Notes: generated from the letters alone by a model not told the origin. DNA of 31,076 bases from an uncultured Ruminococcus sp. (GCA_900541495.1 UQKC01000027.1:1-31076); one strand, 5' to 3'; positions 7,450 to 14,983 are shown, numbered from the stretch's first letter. Program-made: numbers and translations.

Positions 7450-7529
7450 CCGCCCAGTCTCTCAATCTTGGCGGCTACTTTTTCGCTAAATATTTTGGGA
7501 GCGACCGTCTATCGGTATGCCCTCTTTGT
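7432..7529 (-). ncRNA. Antisense antitoxin RNA
   Basis: Starting from the minus-strand promoter at 7536-7564, an RNA of about 90-100 bases would begin near 7529 with the repeat GGCATACC, pass through the terminator hairpin and end in the T-rich TTCTTTTT after it. It overlaps the 3' end of the toxin mRNA by base complementarity, and it shares the 5' repeat (7199-7206 on plus; 7514-7521 on minus; further ACGGT/GGTC blocks). This gives a second pairing site with the toxin mRNA's 5' end, the scheme known for the par locus of plasmid pAD1. Confidence 0.7.
7446..7484. terminator. Bidirectional terminator shared by toxin mRNA and antitoxin RNA
   Basis: Stem GTAACCGCC (7446-7454) with GGCGGCTAC (7470-7478), followed by TTTTTC on plus and by TTCTTTTTATT on minus. 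The toxin stop codon is inside the left arm. Confidence 0.8.
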
Positions 7530-7535
7530 ATCTTT

Positions 7536-7564
7536 ATTGTAAGGCTTTTAAGCAAAAATGTCAA
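7536..7564 (-). promoter_or_regulatory. Promoter of the antisense antitoxin RNA
   Basis: On the minus strand, consensus -35 TTGACA (7559-7564), 17-base spacer, -10 TACAAT (7536-7541). It points back into the toxin gene. Confidence 0.8.
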
Positions 7565-7637
7565 GTGCTGTTTCATATTTTGTTACGACCTCAAACTAAA
7601 ATAACAAAACCCCCTTTATTTTTTCCGAAATTTGAGT

Positions 7638-7703
7638 TATAATATTTTTATAGGTCAGATCAAGGCTGACAAAACGCCGACCGATACAGCTCGGCGTTTT
7701 TTA
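7638..7703 (+). promoter_or_regulatory. nadE leader: -10 box, small hairpin and intrinsic terminator (attenuator)
   Basis: A TATAAT box at 7638-7643 (weak -35) starts a leader of about 80 bases. It holds a GTCAG/CTGAC hairpin at about 7653-7670 and then a perfect 10-bp terminator AAAACGCCGA (7671-7680) / TCGGCGTTTT (7691-7700) plus T-run, all before the nadE ribosome site. GGTC at 7652-7655 can pair with GACC at 7679-7682 inside the terminator arm, an alternative antiterminator fold. Full transcription of nadE therefore seems to depend on terminator read-through. The upstream fold is too small to match a known NAD riboswitch. Confidence 0.6.
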
Positions 7704-7729
7704 TTCTGTAAAATAAGGAGCAAAATAAT

Positions 7730-9622
7730 ATGAAAGACGGTTTTATCCGATGCGCCGCCATCACACCCGATATAAAAGTCGCAGACTGCAATTACAACGC
7801 CGAGCAGATCATCACGCTCGCAAGACAAGCTGCTGAAAAGAACGTCTGCGCCGCTGTTTTTCCCGAGCTTTGCATAACGGGTTACACCTGCGGCGACCTT
7901 TTCCTGCACAAAACGCTGCTCGACAGCGCAAAGCTGGCTCTCCTCTCTATCGCAGAGGAAACCTCCGACCTTGATATGCTCATTTTTGTCGGACTTCCCG
8001 TTTCGTTCGGCGGAAAGCTTTACAACTGCGCCGCAGCCGTTAAAGGCGGCAAGATACTCGGTCTTGTCCCGAAGATAAATATCCCGAACTACAGCGAATT
8101 TTACGAAGCACGTCACTTTGCTTCGGGCGAAGGCGTTTACGGAAATGTTGAAAGCCTTGACAATGCTCCTATTGGACAGCTCCTTTTTGAGAGCAATATC
8201 GAGGGACTTGTCTTTTCCGCAGAGATATGCGAAGACTTGTGGGTAGCCGAACCGCCCTCCTGCGACCTTGCAGCGGCAGGCGCTACTGTTATCTGCAATC
8301 TTTCCGCTTCGGACGAGGTCATCGGCAAGAGCGAATACCGCCGTCAGCTTGTAAAGTCCCAGTCGGCACGTCTTGTCTGCGGCTATATCTACGCCGACGC
8401 AGGACTTGGCGAATCGACACAGGATATGGTCTTCAGCGGGCACAATCTTATATGCGACAACGGAACTCTTATCGCGGAGAGCAAGAAATTCACCACCGGC
8501 ATATCCTATTCCGAAATAGACATTCAGCGAATCGACAGCGAACGCCGCAGAATGAACACTTTCCCGCAGTTTGCAAAGCAGGACTACCGCCGTGTGAAGT
8601 TCGAGCTTACTCAGCGTGACATCACCCTCACAAGAAAATACGAGCCTATGCCGTTCGTTCCGAGCGACAAGACTGACCTCGAATCGCGCTGCGAGGATAT
8701 CCTTACAATGCAGGCAACGGGACTTATGACACGACTTCGCCATATCGGCTGCAAGAACGCCGTTATCGGACTTTCGGGCGGATTGGACAGCACACTCGCG
8801 CTCATCGTCACAGTCCACGCGTTCGATATGCTCGGACTTGACCGCAATGGCATCACAGCCGTGACAATGCCTTGTTTCGGCACGACAAAGCGCACCAAGA
8901 GCAACGCCTGCAAGCTTGCCGAAGCATACGGCGCAACGCTTATCGAAGTGAATATTTCCGCCGCTGTCCGTCAGCACTTCGCCGATATCGGACAGAGCGA
9001 GGACGTTCACGATGTCACATACGAAAACGGTCAGGCTCGTGAGCGCACTCAGGTGCTTATGGATATCGCCAACAAGCAGAACGGCATCGTTATCGGCACG
9101 GGCGACCTTTCCGAGCTTGCTCTCGGCTGGGCGACCTACAACGGCGACCATATGTCGATGTACGGCGTGAATGCTTCCGTCCCCAAGACGCTCGTCCGTC
9201 ACCTCACCGCTTATGAAATGAACACTACCGCCGATAGGGAGCTTGCCGCTGTCCTTGCCGATGTTCTCGATACTCCCGTTTCGCCCGAGCTTCTCCCTCC
9301 TACCGATGGCGAAATTTCGCAGAAGACCGAGGATATCGTCGGACCTTATGAGCTTCACGATTTCTTCCTTTACTACTTCGTGCGCTGCACATTTTCGCCC
9401 GAAAAGATATTCCGTCTTGCGCAGGCTGCCTTTAACGGAAAATTTGACGATGATACTATTAAAAAATGGCTCAAAATTTTTATGCGCCGCTTCTTTACAC
9501 AGCAGTTCAAGCGCTCCTGCCTGCCCGATGCGCCGAAAGTCGGCAGCGTAACGCTCTCACCGCGCGGCGATCTGCGTATGCCGTCCGATGCTTCGGACGC
9601 GGCTTTCAGGCTCATTTTCTGA
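7730..9622 (+). CDS. nadE: Glutamine-dependent NAD(+) synthetase
   Basis: Makes NAD+ from deamido-NAD, ATP and glutamine in the cytosol. The 630-residue protein has an N-terminal nitrilase-type glutaminase domain (about 1-300) with the catalytic triad Glu46 (FPELCITGY), Lys115 (LVPKINIPNY) and Cys167 (AEICEDLW). The C-terminal synthetase domain (about 325-630) has the ATP-pyrophosphatase loop SGGLDS starting at about residue 349 and the GTGDLSELALGW motif. Both halves are full length, so the enzyme can use glutamine rather than only ammonia. The ATG follows AAGGAG with 9 bases between. It is a single gene behind a terminator-containing leader; its own transcript probably ends at the hairpin at 9777-9808. 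Confidence 0.95.
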   Translation: MKDGFIRCAAITPDIKVADCNYNAEQIITLARQAAEKNVCAAVFPELCITGYTCGDLFLHKTLLDSAKLALLSIAEETSDLDMLIFVGLPVSFGGKLYNCAAAVKGGKILGLVPKINIPNYSEFYEARHFASGEGVYGNVESLDNAPIGQLLFESNIEGLVFSAEICEDLWVAEPPSCDLAAAGATVICNLSASDEVIGKSEYRRQLVKSQSARLVCGYIYADAGLGESTQDMVFSGHNLICDNGTLIAESKKFTTGISYSEIDIQRIDSERRRMNTFPQFAKQDYRRVKFELTQRDITLTRKYEPMPFVPSDKTDLESRCEDILTMQATGLMTRLRHIGCKNAVIGLSGGLDSTLALIVTVHAFDMLGLDRNGITAVTMPCFGTTKRTKSNACKLAEAYGATLIEVNISAAVRQHFADIGQSEDVHDVTYENGQARERTQVLMDIANKQNGIVIGTGDLSELALGWATYNGDHMSMYGVNASVPKTLVRHLTAYEMNTTADRELAAVLADVLDTPVSPELLPPTDGEISQKTEDIVGPYELHDFFLYYFVRCTFSPEKIFRLAQAAFNGKFDDDTIKKWLKIFMRRFFTQQFKRSCLPDAPKVGSVTLSPRGDLRMPSDASDAAFRLIF

Positions 9623-9684
9623 TTTTTACTGCAAAAATTATTGCAATGTAAAATTATTACAATAAAAGCTGTATAAATAAAACA

Positions 9685-9808
9685 TTGATTTTTGTATATT
9701 TTTGTTGTACAATATATACAGTAATTAATCTTTCCTATTTTTTACCTCTTTTCTTTTTTAAAATGTTTTTAATGATAAAAGCAGACGATAAATTTCGTCT
9801 GCTTTTTT
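9685..9808 (+). ncRNA. Candidate small RNA with CU-rich body and terminator
   Basis: A promoter-like TTGATT (9685-9690), 17-base spacer and TACAAT (9708-9713) precede about 90 bases ending in a strong terminator, AAAGCAGACGA with TCGTCTGCTTTTTT (9777-9808). The transcript body (about 9720-9765) is almost all pyrimidine, with TCTTTCC and CCTCTTTTCTTTTTT blocks that could pair with AGGAG-type ribosome sites. No reading frame is visible. Alternatively this is only the 3' end of the nadE transcript with a chance promoter. From 9809 to 9918 nothing is recognisable. Confidence 0.4.
9777..9808 (+). terminator. Intrinsic terminator after nadE / small RNA
   Basis: An 11-12 bp stem around the loop TAAAT, AAAAGCAGACGA with TCGTCTGCTTTT, followed by a T-run. 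It serves nadE or the candidate small RNA. Confidence 0.8.
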
Positions 9809-9918
9809 CTGTTATATTGATCAATTCGCCTGTTAACAAAAAATCGACATTTTAGACAAATTTTGCATTGATTAATTTTAGATTTTAACGAATTTTTCAT
9901 ATATACCTTTTCAAACCA

Positions 9919-9967
9919 TTGACTAAAAAAAGCAATGGTATATAATAATTATAAGTATAATACTTAT
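9919..9967 (+). promoter_or_regulatory. Promoter and palindrome upstream of the first chemoreceptor gene
   Basis: -35 TTGACT (9919-9924), 16-base spacer, -10 TATAAT (9941-9946). A perfect 17-bp palindrome, ATAAGTATAATACTTAT (9951-9967), covers the predicted transcription start and ends just before the ribosome site, so it may be an operator or a 5'-end hairpin. It looks like a housekeeping promoter, not the motility sigma-D type. Confidence 0.6.
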
Positions 9968-9984
9968 GCGGAGGAACAAAAACC

Positions 9985-11946
9985 ATGGCAAAAAAAACAG
10001 TAACATTAAAGAAGAAAATTACAATTTTCACTATCCTGATCTCGGGACTCGGTATGCTGATACTCACCGCTGCAGCTGCTGTTTCGATCTTCACACTTTC
10101 TGTCAATAACGCGACTGATGCCGTGTTGGAAGTTGCTGAAGTTGCTGCGGAAAGAGCTTCATGGGAAATGACAGCCTATTCCAACCTCGCTGCCGACCTC
10201 GGTGTAAACGAAATTTTGTGCGACCCGAACTCGACCGAAGCGCAGAAGAACGATATCCTCAATAAAAGAGCTGAGCAGTATGGTCTTCAGCGCTGTAATT
10301 ACATATACTCGAATGGTATGGGCATCGACGGAAACGATTATTCCGACAGAGCCTATTTCCAAGCTGCTATGGACGGAAGAAAAATGATCTCCGACCCGCT
10401 CACCTCAAAGAAAACGGGCAAGATCACGATAATCGTTGCCGCTCCGCTTTGGAAAGACGGAATTGCCGACGGAACACCTATCGGCTGTGTTTACGTTGTC
10501 CCCGACGAAGAGTTCCTCAATGACATTGTGCGCTCTATCACCTACGGCAAAGAGGGTTCTGCTTTCATTCTCTCAAAGGACAGTGTTCTTATCGCAGACA
10601 ATGACACCGAAAATGTAAAGAAAACAATAAACTTCAACGAACTCGGCGGAACTGCCGCAGAGCTTGCTCAGAAAATGGCATCTAAAGAAACATCAGCCTG
10701 CCAAACTGATGTATTCGGCACAAAAATGTTTGTCGGCTATGCTTCTGTCCCGAATTCCAACGACTGGATGCTCGCTGTATGCGGCCCTGTTTCCGAACAT
10801 TTGAAAAGCGCAGAAACCACCATTGTTATCTGCGTTATTATCCTCGCCGCCGTTGCTGTTGTATCGGGAATTTTGGCTGCTATCATCGGCAAAAAGATCG
10901 GCGATCCTATCAAAAAATGCACAGATAGAATACTTCTTCTTTCCGAGGGCGATATTTCTTCCGATGTGCCGAGAGTAAAGTCCAACGATGAAACACAGCT
11001 CCTTGCCAACGCTACGGAAACCGTTGTCAACAGCCTCAGCAGCATTATCCGTGATATCGTAAGAATACTTGAAAATATGGCAAACGGCGACCTTGCCGTT
11101 GATACAGAGATCGGCAGCAACCTTTACATAGGTGATTATTCGCAGCTTCTCCGCAACCTTGACCTTATCAAGGATGATCTCCGCACCACAATGGGTCAGA
11201 TCACAACTGCCGCAGAGCAGGTCTCTTCGGGTTCGGATCAGGTTTCCGCAGGCGCACAGGCTCTCTCGCAGGGCGCTACCGAGCAGGCAGCCGAGATCGA
11301 AACTCTCTCCCAGCGTATCCACGATATCTCCGAGCAGACCTCAGCCAACTCCGATAACTGCGATAAGGCAAGAGAACTTGTACGCACAACTGCAAATTCC
11401 GTTGAAACCGCAAACAGCGATATGACCCGCCTTACCGAAGCAATGAACAACATCGACGAAACTTCGCAGCAGATAAGCAATATCATCAAAACTATCGAAG
11501 ATATCGCATTCCAGACGAATATCCTTGCGCTCAACGCCGCTGTCGAAGCCGCAAGAGCAGGCGAAGCAGGAAAGGGATTCGCTGTCGTTGCCGATGAAGT
11601 CCGCAACCTCGCTTCAAAATCCGCAGAAGCCGCAGGCGGCACGGAAGCTCTTATCGCAAAAACCGTCGAAGCTGTCAAGAACGGCACGGAGATCACCTCC
11701 GAAACCGCAAAATCTATGCTTGAAGTTGCCGAGCTTACCGAAAAGGTCGAAGCTCTCGTTATCAATATTGCAGACGCAAGCGACAGCCAGTCCGAAGTCA
11801 TCGACCATATCTCAACGAGCATTGAGCAGATCTCGGGCGTTGTCCAGACGAACTCCGCAACAGCAGAGGAAAGCGCCGCTTCCGCAGAAGAGCTTTCCAG
11901 CCAAGCATCACTCCTCAACGAGCTTATGGGCAAATTTACGGTATGA
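9985..11946 (+). CDS. Methyl-accepting chemotaxis protein (1)
   Basis: A 653-residue membrane chemoreceptor. Its first membrane helix (about 17-38) follows a lysine-rich start. An extracellular sensor domain (about 40-275) has a Cache-like pattern (DYSDRAYFQAAMDGR, ISDPLTSKKTGK). The second helix (about 278-302) leads to HAMP and the cytoplasmic coiled coil, with the strictly conserved CheA/CheW hairpin tip (EDIAFQTNILALNAAVEAAR) at about 504-523. It ends in LMGKFTV with no CheR-binding pentapeptide. RBS GGAGGAA, 8 bases before the ATG. It is transcribed alone; the neighbour downstream is a second chemoreceptor on the opposite strand. The ligand is unknown; the ISDPLTSKKTGK stretch is common in amino-acid-binding dCache sensors (inference). 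Confidence 0.92.
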   Translation: MAKKTVTLKKKITIFTILISGLGMLILTAAAAVSIFTLSVNNATDAVLEVAEVAAERASWEMTAYSNLAADLGVNEILCDPNSTEAQKNDILNKRAEQYGLQRCNYIYSNGMGIDGNDYSDRAYFQAAMDGRKMISDPLTSKKTGKITIIVAAPLWKDGIADGTPIGCVYVVPDEEFLNDIVRSITYGKEGSAFILSKDSVLIADNDTENVKKTINFNELGGTAAELAQKMASKETSACQTDVFGTKMFVGYASVPNSNDWMLAVCGPVSEHLKSAETTIVICVIILAAVAVVSGILAAIIGKKIGDPIKKCTDRILLLSEGDISSDVPRVKSNDETQLLANATETVVNSLSSIIRDIVRILENMANGDLAVDTEIGSNLYIGDYSQLLRNLDLIKDDLRTTMGQITTAAEQVSSGSDQVSAGAQALSQGATEQAAEIETLSQRIHDISEQTSANSDNCDKARELVRTTANSVETANSDMTRLTEAMNNIDETSQQISNIIKTIEDIAFQTNILALNAAVEAARAGEAGKGFAVVADEVRNLASKSAEAAGGTEALIAKTVEAVKNGTEITSETAKSMLEVAELTEKVEALVINIADASDSQSEVIDHISTSIEQISGVVQTNSATAEESAASAEELSSQASLLNELMGKFTV

Positions 11947-12118
11947 TAAAAAACATCTGTCAGACGATGCGAAGCCAAGCAAAAGTTTCGTCCACCTTTT
12001 CAAAGGTGGTGGGTGTCCAGAGGGCGAAGCCCTTGGTCGCTCTCCGCAGAGAGCGAAACACCCTAAACAAACAAGCATAAATCTTGCCGCAAAAGCGTAA
12101 TCACTGACAGCTAAAAAA

Positions 12119-12191
12119 GCGCAATTCACATCAAAAAAGGAAAACGAAATATGAGAGATCATTTTCGGAAACCTATAAATGTGAATTGCGC
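12119..12191. repeat. Family C element, left copy
   Basis: A 73-bp element with perfect 13-bp ends GCGCAATTCACAT / ATGTGAATTGCGC. Its interior (AACGAAATATGAG...ATCATTTTCGGAAACCTA) matches the right copy in inverted orientation. A short internally deleted relative acts as a terminator at 7070. Confidence 0.85.
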
Positions 12192-12222
12192 CTATTCTGT
12201 TTTCTTCAAATAAACTATCCTT

Positions 12223-12421
12223 AAAGCGAAAATATACGAACGAAGTGAGTGTATTTTCGTTTTAACGCAATATGAGCCAGCTATGGGATATGAACGTGAA
12301 AACAACGAGCAAAGCGAGGGCGTTTTCACACCCCAAATTGTTGTTTCCCTATTCAAATTTCACAGCCACTCATATTATGTCTGCGAAAAATGCTTATCGC
12401 TTCGCTCTGCGCATTTTTCGC
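12223..12421. other. Three consecutive hairpins in the palindrome spacer
   Basis: Hairpins lie at 12223-12263 (GCGAAAATA arms), 12296-12329 (GTGAAAAC with GTTTTCAC) and 12383-12421 (GCGAAAAATGC with GCATTTTTCGC). Their loops share a GCGAAG-like string. No promoter or reading frame of note is seen. They may be further short palindromic repeats or a structured RNA. Confidence 0.5.
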
Positions 12422-12451
12422 CGAGGACAGTTGTTTTGTATAAAAAGAATA

Positions 12452-12525
12452 GCGCAATTCACATTTTTTAGGTTTCCGAAAATGATTCCTCATATTTCGT
12501 TTTACCTTTTTGATGTGAATTGCGC
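12452..12525. repeat. Family C element, right copy
   Basis: A 74-bp element, the reverse complement of the copy at 12119-12191 apart from a few substitutions and a small length change, with the same 13-bp ends. Confidence 0.85.
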
Positions 12526-12792
12526 CTTTAGATTTGTTAGTGGTTACGCTATTGCAACAAGCTTTTCGCTGTTAGTTTAGGGTATTTCGCCGTCTGCGGA
12601 CGGCGACCAAGGGCTTCGCCCAGTGGACTTCCCTCTGCGAAGTTAGGGTACCGAGCCGCAAACTTACGGTTCGGACAAAAGCTAAAACGACATACCTGCG
12701 GGGGTTCCCCGCCTCTGGACACCCACCACCCTTTAAAAAGCGTGGACGTAAATTTTGATTCTTTGTGTAATTGCAGCTTTTTGTGTTATTGT

Positions 12793-14832
12793 TTATTCTT
12801 TCAAAGTGAATTTTCCCGTGAGCTGTTTCAATGTATTTGCCTGACCTGCGAGTTCCTCTGCGGCGGCTGCGCTTTCCTCGGAAGATGCGGAGTTATTCTG
12901 TGTTACCACGGAGAGCTGTTCAACCGAGGTATTTACACGGGTGATAGCTTCGGACTGGTCGCGCGAACTGTTCGCGATATCGTCGATAGATGTGATTATC
13001 TCGCCGATATTCGTTACGACTGTATGGAGCGATTCTGCGGTCTGGTTTGCTATCTGCGAGCCGTTTTCTACGGCTTCCATTGTTCTGCTGATAAGAGCGG
13101 AGGTATTCTGCGATGCTTCGGCGGAGCGTGATGCGAGGTTTCTTACCTCGTCGGCTACGACTGCGAAGCCCTTGCCTGCCTCACCTGCACGGGCAGCTTC
13201 TACTGCGGCGTTGAGGGCGAGGATATTTGTCTGGAATGCGATATCTTCGATAGTTTTGATGATAGCGCTGATGCGGTCGGTATTGTCGGTGATATCCTTC
13301 ATAGCATCGAGCATAGTGTTCATACGCTCGTTGCTGAGGTTTGCTTCCCCGCCGATCTTATCCATACTTGTGCTGACCTGTTCAGCCTGCTCGGCGTTGG
13401 TCTTTATCTGGTCGGACATTTCATCGATAGTTGCAACGAGCTGTTCAATAGCGCCTGCCTGCTCGGTCGAGCCCTGAGCAAGAGCCTGAGCGCCGCTGGA
13501 AACCTGATCTGCGCTGCCCGAAACCTGATCTGCGGCATCGTTGATATTGACGAGGGTGGAGTTGAGTGAAGCTGTGATATTTTCAAGTGCGTTTTTGAGC
13601 TTTTCAAACTCGCCCTTATATTCCATTGTAAGGCTTATATCGAGGTTGCCGTCTGCAATTTTATTGAGGACATCGGAAAGCTCGCTGATATATCCCGAAT
13701 AATTTTTGAGCTGGTCGGTAGTCTGACTGATGCTGTTCGCAAGAATGCCAATATCGTCCTTTGAGGCAGCTTTAACGGTAACGTCCAGCTCGCCTGCGGC
13801 AACTCTCTGAGCGGCGCGGTTGATATCGCGGAGCGAACGTGTCATTTTTACGGATACGAAGACAGCAACTGCGGCTGTAATGGCTGCAACGAATACTATT
13901 GCGATGAGCATCATAATTACCATGTGGACAGTCTGCTGCGAAAGCTCGGAGGATTCAACGGTGTAAATAAATTTCATTCCATTGTCGAGAGTGCTGAAAA
14001 CAACATCTCTGTCAATACCGTTTATTTTGCATACGATCGGATCGGAGACAGAGGCTTCCGTAAGTTTATCGGTGAGCGAAGCGGAATAATTTTCAAGGCT
14101 TGTGCCGAATTCCATATCCTTGCCGTACATAACATTATTGCTGCCGTCTGCGATGATAGGCATTGCAGTGTTATAAGATGTATTGCTTTCGGCAAGGTTT
14201 TCTACCATTGTGAAGTCGATATCCATACCGATAATGCCGACATTGACGTTGTTATGGAAAAGCGGAACAACGTAGGAGATCATATAAATTCCGACATTTT
14301 CGTTAAGGTAAGGGTTCATCCAAGTAGGTTTGCCGTTGTTGACGGGAGTATAGTACCAGCCGACGTGCGCGATATCGGTCTTGTCAAAGGTGCTGAAATC
14401 GGTCGGGGTAACGCTCTGGAAAGCTTCTTCGGTGCTGTTTCGTGTCATAAACAGACCCGAGGTCGGCTCGGTGAAATCGGGGTTGTATCTTATGTAAGCG
14501 CATATTGCGCCGTCAGTATTGCTTGCGGAGCTTAAAAGAAGCTGTTCGATATTGTCGGTGTATTCATTGACATAAGCACTGCTTGTCTGAAATGCATTGA
14601 AGTCGTCAAGGTCGGACATTGCAGCTTCCGCAAGAGTATCGACCGACTGCTCGATCTTGCTCAGATATGCGTTGATGTCGGAGCTGATGCTGCTCTCGGC
14701 AGTGACCATTATCTTGTTGTTGTCCTCGGTCAAGGCACTGTTTGCATTGAAATTGGCGAGTGTACCGACAGCTATTGAAGCAATGGTGGTACAAGCGGCA
14801 GCCATTATACTGATTTTTTTCGTGATAGTCAT
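12793..14832 (-). CDS. Methyl-accepting chemotaxis protein (2)
   Basis: A 679-residue chemoreceptor. A first membrane helix (about 7-28) is followed by a long extracellular dCache-type domain (about 30-310), recognisable by GWYYTPVNNGKPTW, NPYLNENVG, ISYVVPLF and GIIGMDIDF. A second helix (about 315-338, VIMMLIAIVFVAAITAAVAV) leads to HAMP and the signalling coiled coil with the conserved tip EDIAFQTNILALNAAVEAAR. It ends in LTGKFTLKE. The start at 14832 follows GGAGGTAAC; the frame extends upstream without a ribosome site. It is transcribed from a perfect-consensus promoter. The N-terminal sensor differs from that of the other receptor, while the C-terminal half is close, including 35 identical bases in inverted orientation (13229-13263 against 11482-11516). 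Confidence 0.92.
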   Translation of the reverse strand: MTITKKISIMAAACTTIASIAVGTLANFNANSALTEDNNKIMVTAESSISSDINAYLSKIEQSVDTLAEAAMSDLDDFNAFQTSSAYVNEYTDNIEQLLLSSASNTDGAICAYIRYNPDFTEPTSGLFMTRNSTEEAFQSVTPTDFSTFDKTDIAHVGWYYTPVNNGKPTWMNPYLNENVGIYMISYVVPLFHNNVNVGIIGMDIDFTMVENLAESNTSYNTAMPIIADGSNNVMYGKDMEFGTSLENYSASLTDKLTEASVSDPIVCKINGIDRDVVFSTLDNGMKFIYTVESSELSQQTVHMVIMMLIAIVFVAAITAAVAVFVSVKMTRSLRDINRAAQRVAAGELDVTVKAASKDDIGILANSISQTTDQLKNYSGYISELSDVLNKIADGNLDISLTMEYKGEFEKLKNALENITASLNSTLVNINDAADQVSGSADQVSSGAQALAQGSTEQAGAIEQLVATIDEMSDQIKTNAEQAEQVSTSMDKIGGEANLSNERMNTMLDAMKDITDNTDRISAIIKTIEDIAFQTNILALNAAVEAARAGEAGKGFAVVADEVRNLASRSAEASQNTSALISRTMEAVENGSQIANQTAESLHTVVTNIGEIITSIDDIANSSRDQSEAITRVNTSVEQLSVVTQNNSASSEESAAAAEELAGQANTLKQLTGKFTLKE

Positions 14833-14907
14833 AAAAAATGTTACCTCCGAATATTTTTCTGTAAAAATAATGCAAATAAAAATACGAAAAACAGTTTTTG
14901 CGACTTT

Positions 14908-14936
14908 ATTATACAATGATTTTTTTAAAATGTCAA
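14908..14936 (-). promoter_or_regulatory. Promoter of the second chemoreceptor gene
   Basis: On the minus strand, TTGACA (14931-14936), 17-base spacer, TATAAT (14908-14913), both consensus. The leader is about 70 bases to the start codon. Confidence 0.8.
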
Positions 14937-14954
14937 TAATTCAGAAAGCAATGG

Positions 14955-14983
14955 TTTACAATTTTTTGCGAATATGATATAAT
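14955..14983 (+). promoter_or_regulatory. Promoter of the sORF / GNAT remnant
   Basis: TTTACA (14955-14960), 17-base spacer, TATAAT (14978-14983). It is divergent from the chemoreceptor promoter, with only 18 bases between the two -35 boxes. Confidence 0.7.

Larger units (their letters stand above)
11980..12757. repeat. Giant nested palindrome between two convergent chemoreceptor genes
   Basis: The left unit (11980 to about 12192) and right unit (about 12451-12757) are inverted copies. The order in each is a GTCCACC...GGTGGTGGGTGTCCAGAG block, a GGGCGAAGCCCTTGGTCGC block with a hairpin and CCCTAAAC, a linker (GCGTAATCACTGACA against GCGTAACCACTAACA), and a family C element innermost. The right unit contains roughly 90 extra bases (about 12619-12710) that split the GTCCAGAG and GGGCGAAGCCC blocks. 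The centre is near 12322 and the spacer is about 255 bases. No convincing gene lies in this region. Confidence 0.8.

Noticed and set aside
7650..7703. Known NAD riboswitch before nadE
   Set aside because: The folded leader is too short and lacks the tandem or conserved core expected; it is kept only as a candidate attenuator.
7655..9358. 567-codon minus-strand frame opposite nadE
   Set aside because: It lies entirely antisense to nadE, whose protein has complete catalytic motifs. The frame is a by-product of codon bias.
11238..11978. 246-codon minus-strand frame in the first chemoreceptor gene
   Set aside because: A Ser/Ala-rich shadow of the repetitive coiled-coil coding sequence.
11525..12100. 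Plus-strand 191-codon frame crossing the chemoreceptor end
   Set aside because: Out-of-frame reading of the coiled coil running into repeat sequence; no start signal.
12272..12580. Open frames of about 100 codons in the palindrome
   Set aside because: They run through inverted repeats and family C elements, have no ribosome site, and are not conserved in the mirrored copy.
11980..12757. CRISPR array or integron attC sites
   Set aside because: The repeats are two inverted copies, not regularly spaced direct repeats, and there are no cas or integrase genes.
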